A DNA stretch of 16,840 nucleotides, taken from assembly GCA_021813195.1 (NCBI GenBank), contig JAKALI010000034.1:1-16840 (forward strand). The letters are read 5' to 3'. The stretch is from Pseudomonadota bacterium. GTDB taxonomy: Bacteria; Pseudomonadota; Alphaproteobacteria; Rhizobiales; Hyphomicrobiaceae. This document shows positions 14,923 through 16,840 of the stretch, in pieces. The position numbers were made by a program, and so were the translations under genes. The notes under the pieces were generated by a model, which was not told the origin of the DNA, ran no database searches, and saw only the letters and a list, made by a program, of their open reading frames with translations. Every line of letters starts with the position of its first letter. Positions within the stretch are counted from its first letter, which is position 1.

Positions 14923-15312
14923 ATGTCTAAAACATCTGGAACCGACCCACGCATTGCAGAACTTGGCGCATGTCTTGGGCTCCCTCCCGATCGTGCTGCC
15001 AAATGCGGCGACATGATCAAGGCGCTCCTTCTCAATCGTCTGGCTACGAAAGAGGATTGCGATGCCCTCACCAAGCGCATTGCAGACTTCAGAAAAGAGA
15101 TCAATGACGGTACCGACGTCATGTTCCGGCATCTGATTACGGCGATCAAGAGCCGGCCCGAGCCGCAGCGCGCTACCATCTATGTGCCACCGGAAAGCGT
15201 TCTCAATCTGGAACGCGCGATCGCAAAGCGGCTCGACAGATTGCGCGCCCAGATCTGGTGGGCGGTCGCGATTGTCCTGCTTGCGATGATGATGTTGCGC
15301 TGGTGGCCTTGA
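14923..15312 (+). CDS. Small unrecognised protein, probable tail-anchored membrane protein, within the SOS cassette
   Basis: I do not recognise this 129-residue protein. Residues 1-40 are a soluble, mostly helical segment (IAELGACLGLPPDRAAKCGDM). Residues 41-78 are charged and may form a coiled coil (KEDCDALTKRIADFRKEI). Residues 93-110 are basic and amphipathic, and 111-127 is one hydrophobic segment (IWWAVAIVLLAMMMLRW) just before the end, so a C-terminal membrane anchor facing the cytoplasm is likely. GGGAGG lies about 9 nt before the ATG. The gene starts 32 bp after imuB and ends 19 bp before dnaE2 on the same strand, so it should share the LexA-controlled transcript. The overall plan (coil plus C-terminal helix) recalls DUF1640-like proteins, but no family can be claimed. 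Confidence 0.75.
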   Translation: MSKTSGTDPRIAELGACLGLPPDRAAKCGDMIKALLLNRLATKEDCDALTKRIADFRKEINDGTDVMFRHLITAIKSRPEPQRATIYVPPESVLNLERAIAKRLDRLRAQIWWAVAIVLLAMMMLRWWP

Positions 15313-15331
15313 GGTCGTGGAAAATCTCGCC

Positions 15332-16840
15332 ATGCGCATGCGCACACAACTTCCCCCTCGCGGGCCGCGCTACGCAGAACTCAGCGCCATCAGCAATTTT
15401 TCTTTTTTGCGCGGTGCGTCTCATGCCGACGAACTCGTTGCCCAAGCCAAAGCCTTAGGGCTTGCCGCACTCGGCATATGCGATCACAATACGGTGGCCG
15501 GCGTCGTGCGCGCTCACGTTGCCGCCAAAGAGGTTGGCTTGCGCGTCCTTCCCGGCGCGCGGCTTAATCTTGCCGATGCGCCAAGCCTCCTGTGTTTCCC
15601 CATGAACCGCTACGGATGGGGACAGCTCACGCGCCTGTTGTCTTTGGGGCAAGGCCGGGCCCGGAAAGGAGACTGCATCCTTCATTTAAGCGATGTTGCC
15701 AATCATGCAGGCGGCAGTCTCTTCATCGTCGTGCCGTCCCGTTGCTTCGGATTGGCCCGCTGCGCAGGGTATTCCAAAGCAGATGGGCAGTTCGCCACAT
15801 CTCTGTCCCGCGTCCGAACTGAGCTTGCGCAGGCGCCGGTATTTCTTGCCGCCTCTTGTACCTATCAGGGGGAGGATCGCGCGCGTCTTGAAGCTCTCCG
15901 AGATTTAGCCCGCGCATGCGGCACGCCGCTCGTCGCCACCAACGAGGTGCTCTATCACGCCCCACACCGCCGTCCGTTGCAGGATGTCTTGACGGCGATC
16001 CGCCATCATACAACGGTTGCCAAGGCGGGTAGCCTTCTGGAAGCTCATGCCGAGCGCCACTTGAAGAAGCCGGCCGAAATGGCACGTCTTTTTCATGGTT
16101 TCGAGGACGCGATCGCACGCACGGTCGAGATCGCCGAATGTTGCCGCTTCTCACTCGACGAACTCATCTACGAATACCCTGACGAACCCGTCCCGCCAGG
16201 CCGCACGGCGCAGGCGCATTTAGAAGAATTGACGTGGAATGGCGCGCACAAGCGCTTTGCGCGCGGCATCCCGGAGAAGGTGCGAGCGACGATTACGCGC
16301 GAGCTCGCCCTCATATCTGATCTCAACTACGCGCCCTACTTTCTCACCGTCCACGATATCGTGGCGTTTGCCCGTAGCCGGGGCATTCTTTGTCAGGGCC
16401 GCGGATCGGCTGCCAATTCCGTTGTGTGCTACTGTCTTGGCATCACATCTGTGGATCCCACTGAAATCGATTTGCTGTTTGAACGCTTCGTCAGTCATGC
16501 CCGGCGCGAGCCGCCCGATATTGATGTCGATTTCGAGCATGAGCGGCGCGAAGAGGTCATCCAGTACATCTATCAGCGTTATGGACGCGACCGTGCCGGT
16601 CTTGCCGCAACCGTCATTTCCTACCGCGCGCGCTCAGCTGTGCGCGACGTCGGAAAAGCGATGGGGTTGTCGGAGGATACGGTCTCCGCACTGGCCGGCA
16701 TGGTCTGGGGCACGCGATCCGGTGGCGTGTTGCCCGAGCGGCATGTGCGGGAGGCTGGCCTTGATCCCGACGATCCGTTACTGGCCACAGTTTTGGAATT
16801 GTCGCGCGAACTCGTCGGCTTCCCGCGCCATCTCTCAGAT
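15332..16840 (+). CDS. dnaE2: Error-prone DNA polymerase DnaE2 (3' end cut by window edge)
   Basis: DnaE2 is a C-family polymerase alpha-subunit paralogue that carries out error-prone synthesis with ImuA and ImuB after DNA damage. The frame is open for 503 codons to the window edge, about half of a protein usually near 1,050-1,100 residues. The PHP domain is at the N-terminus (YAELSAISNFSFLRGASH, ICDHNTVAGVVRAHVAAKE). Polymerase motifs follow: FLTVHDIVAFARSRGILCQG, GRGSAANSVVCYCLGIT, and PDIDVDFEHERREEV, whose Asp398 and Asp400 match the two catalytic Asp residues of E. coli DnaE (D401, D403). YRARSAVRDVGKAMG and GFPRHLSD come next. The ATG at 15332 was chosen; ATG 15338 and GTG 15317 are in frame and cannot be excluded. 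The preceding stop is 19 bp upstream. Confidence 0.95.
   Translation, partial: MRMRTQLPPRGPRYAELSAISNFSFLRGASHADELVAQAKALGLAALGICDHNTVAGVVRAHVAAKEVGLRVLPGARLNLADAPSLLCFPMNRYGWGQLTRLLSLGQGRARKGDCILHLSDVANHAGGSLFIVVPSRCFGLARCAGYSKADGQFATSLSRVRTELAQAPVFLAASCTYQGEDRARLEALRDLARACGTPLVATNEVLYHAPHRRPLQDVLTAIRHHTTVAKAGSLLEAHAERHLKKPAEMARLFHGFEDAIARTVEIAECCRFSLDELIYEYPDEPVPPGRTAQAHLEELTWNGAHKRFARGIPEKVRATITRELALISDLNYAPYFLTVHDIVAFARSRGILCQGRGSAANSVVCYCLGITSVDPTEIDLLFERFVSHARREPPDIDVDFEHERREEVIQYIYQRYGRDRAGLAATVISYRARSAVRDVGKAMGLSEDTVSALAGMVWGTRSGGVLPERHVREAGLDPDDPLLATVLELSRELVGFPRHLSD

Noticed and set aside
1..16840. CRISPR arrays, tRNA or rRNA genes, transposases, phage structural genes
   Set aside because: No regularly spaced repeats, cloverleaf-like segments, rRNA landmarks, transposase motifs or terminal inverted repeats were found by eye on either strand. 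The pesticin/lysozyme-like gene alone does not make a prophage.

Overview
The window looks like chromosomal DNA of an alphaproteobacterium, probably order Hyphomicrobiales. The reasons are the high G+C content, the panB-yfgM-bamB gene order, an NnrU-family protein, a Rhizobiales-style L,D-transpeptidase, and an imuA-imuB-dnaE2 mutagenesis cassette preceded by an operator of the alphaproteobacterial LexA type (GAAC-N7-GAAC, the reverse complement of GTTC-N7-GTTC). No species can be named from this. Ten genes lie wholly inside the window and one is cut at each edge.

Left part, minus strand (1-7014). Reading in the direction of transcription, panB (pantothenate synthesis) comes first. A two-gene unit follows: a YfgM-like TPR membrane protein and the BamB lipoprotein of outer-membrane assembly, 9 bp apart. 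Beyond bamB, where many alphaproteobacteria carry der, there is instead a 266 bp gap and then a two-gene accessory unit. Its first gene encodes a 912-residue protein with a pesticin/T4-lysozyme-like muramidase domain, a Cys-containing S-x-G-C domain and a peptidoglycan-binding domain. Its second gene, cut by the left edge, joins a TPR-like N-terminal region to the P-loop start of a DUF4143-type AAA ATPase. This is the least ordinary part of the window.

Middle part (7015-11893). A secreted L,D-transpeptidase on the plus strand has a long coiled coil and a second, apparently inactive YkuD-like domain. It converges on an nnrU-family membrane-protein gene on the minus strand. Divergent from nnrU are a small DUF2946-like exported protein and a Met/His-rich outer-membrane protein, which together suggest metal (possibly copper) handling. 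A clear intrinsic terminator closes this unit.

Right part, plus strand (11993-16840). This is an SOS mutagenesis operon: promoter with overlapping LexA box, imuA, imuB (overlapping imuA by 83 nt), a small unrecognised gene for a probable tail-anchored membrane protein, and dnaE2 (first 503 codons, cut by the right edge). The extra small gene between imuB and dnaE2 is unusual and is predicted to be transcribed with the cassette.

No tRNA, rRNA, CRISPR array, transposase gene or insertion-sequence ends were seen. Intergenic stretches over about 250 bp (3386-3651, 5857-6120, 7015-7379, 11784-12084) hold no further gene that I can support; only the last has convincing regulatory sites.
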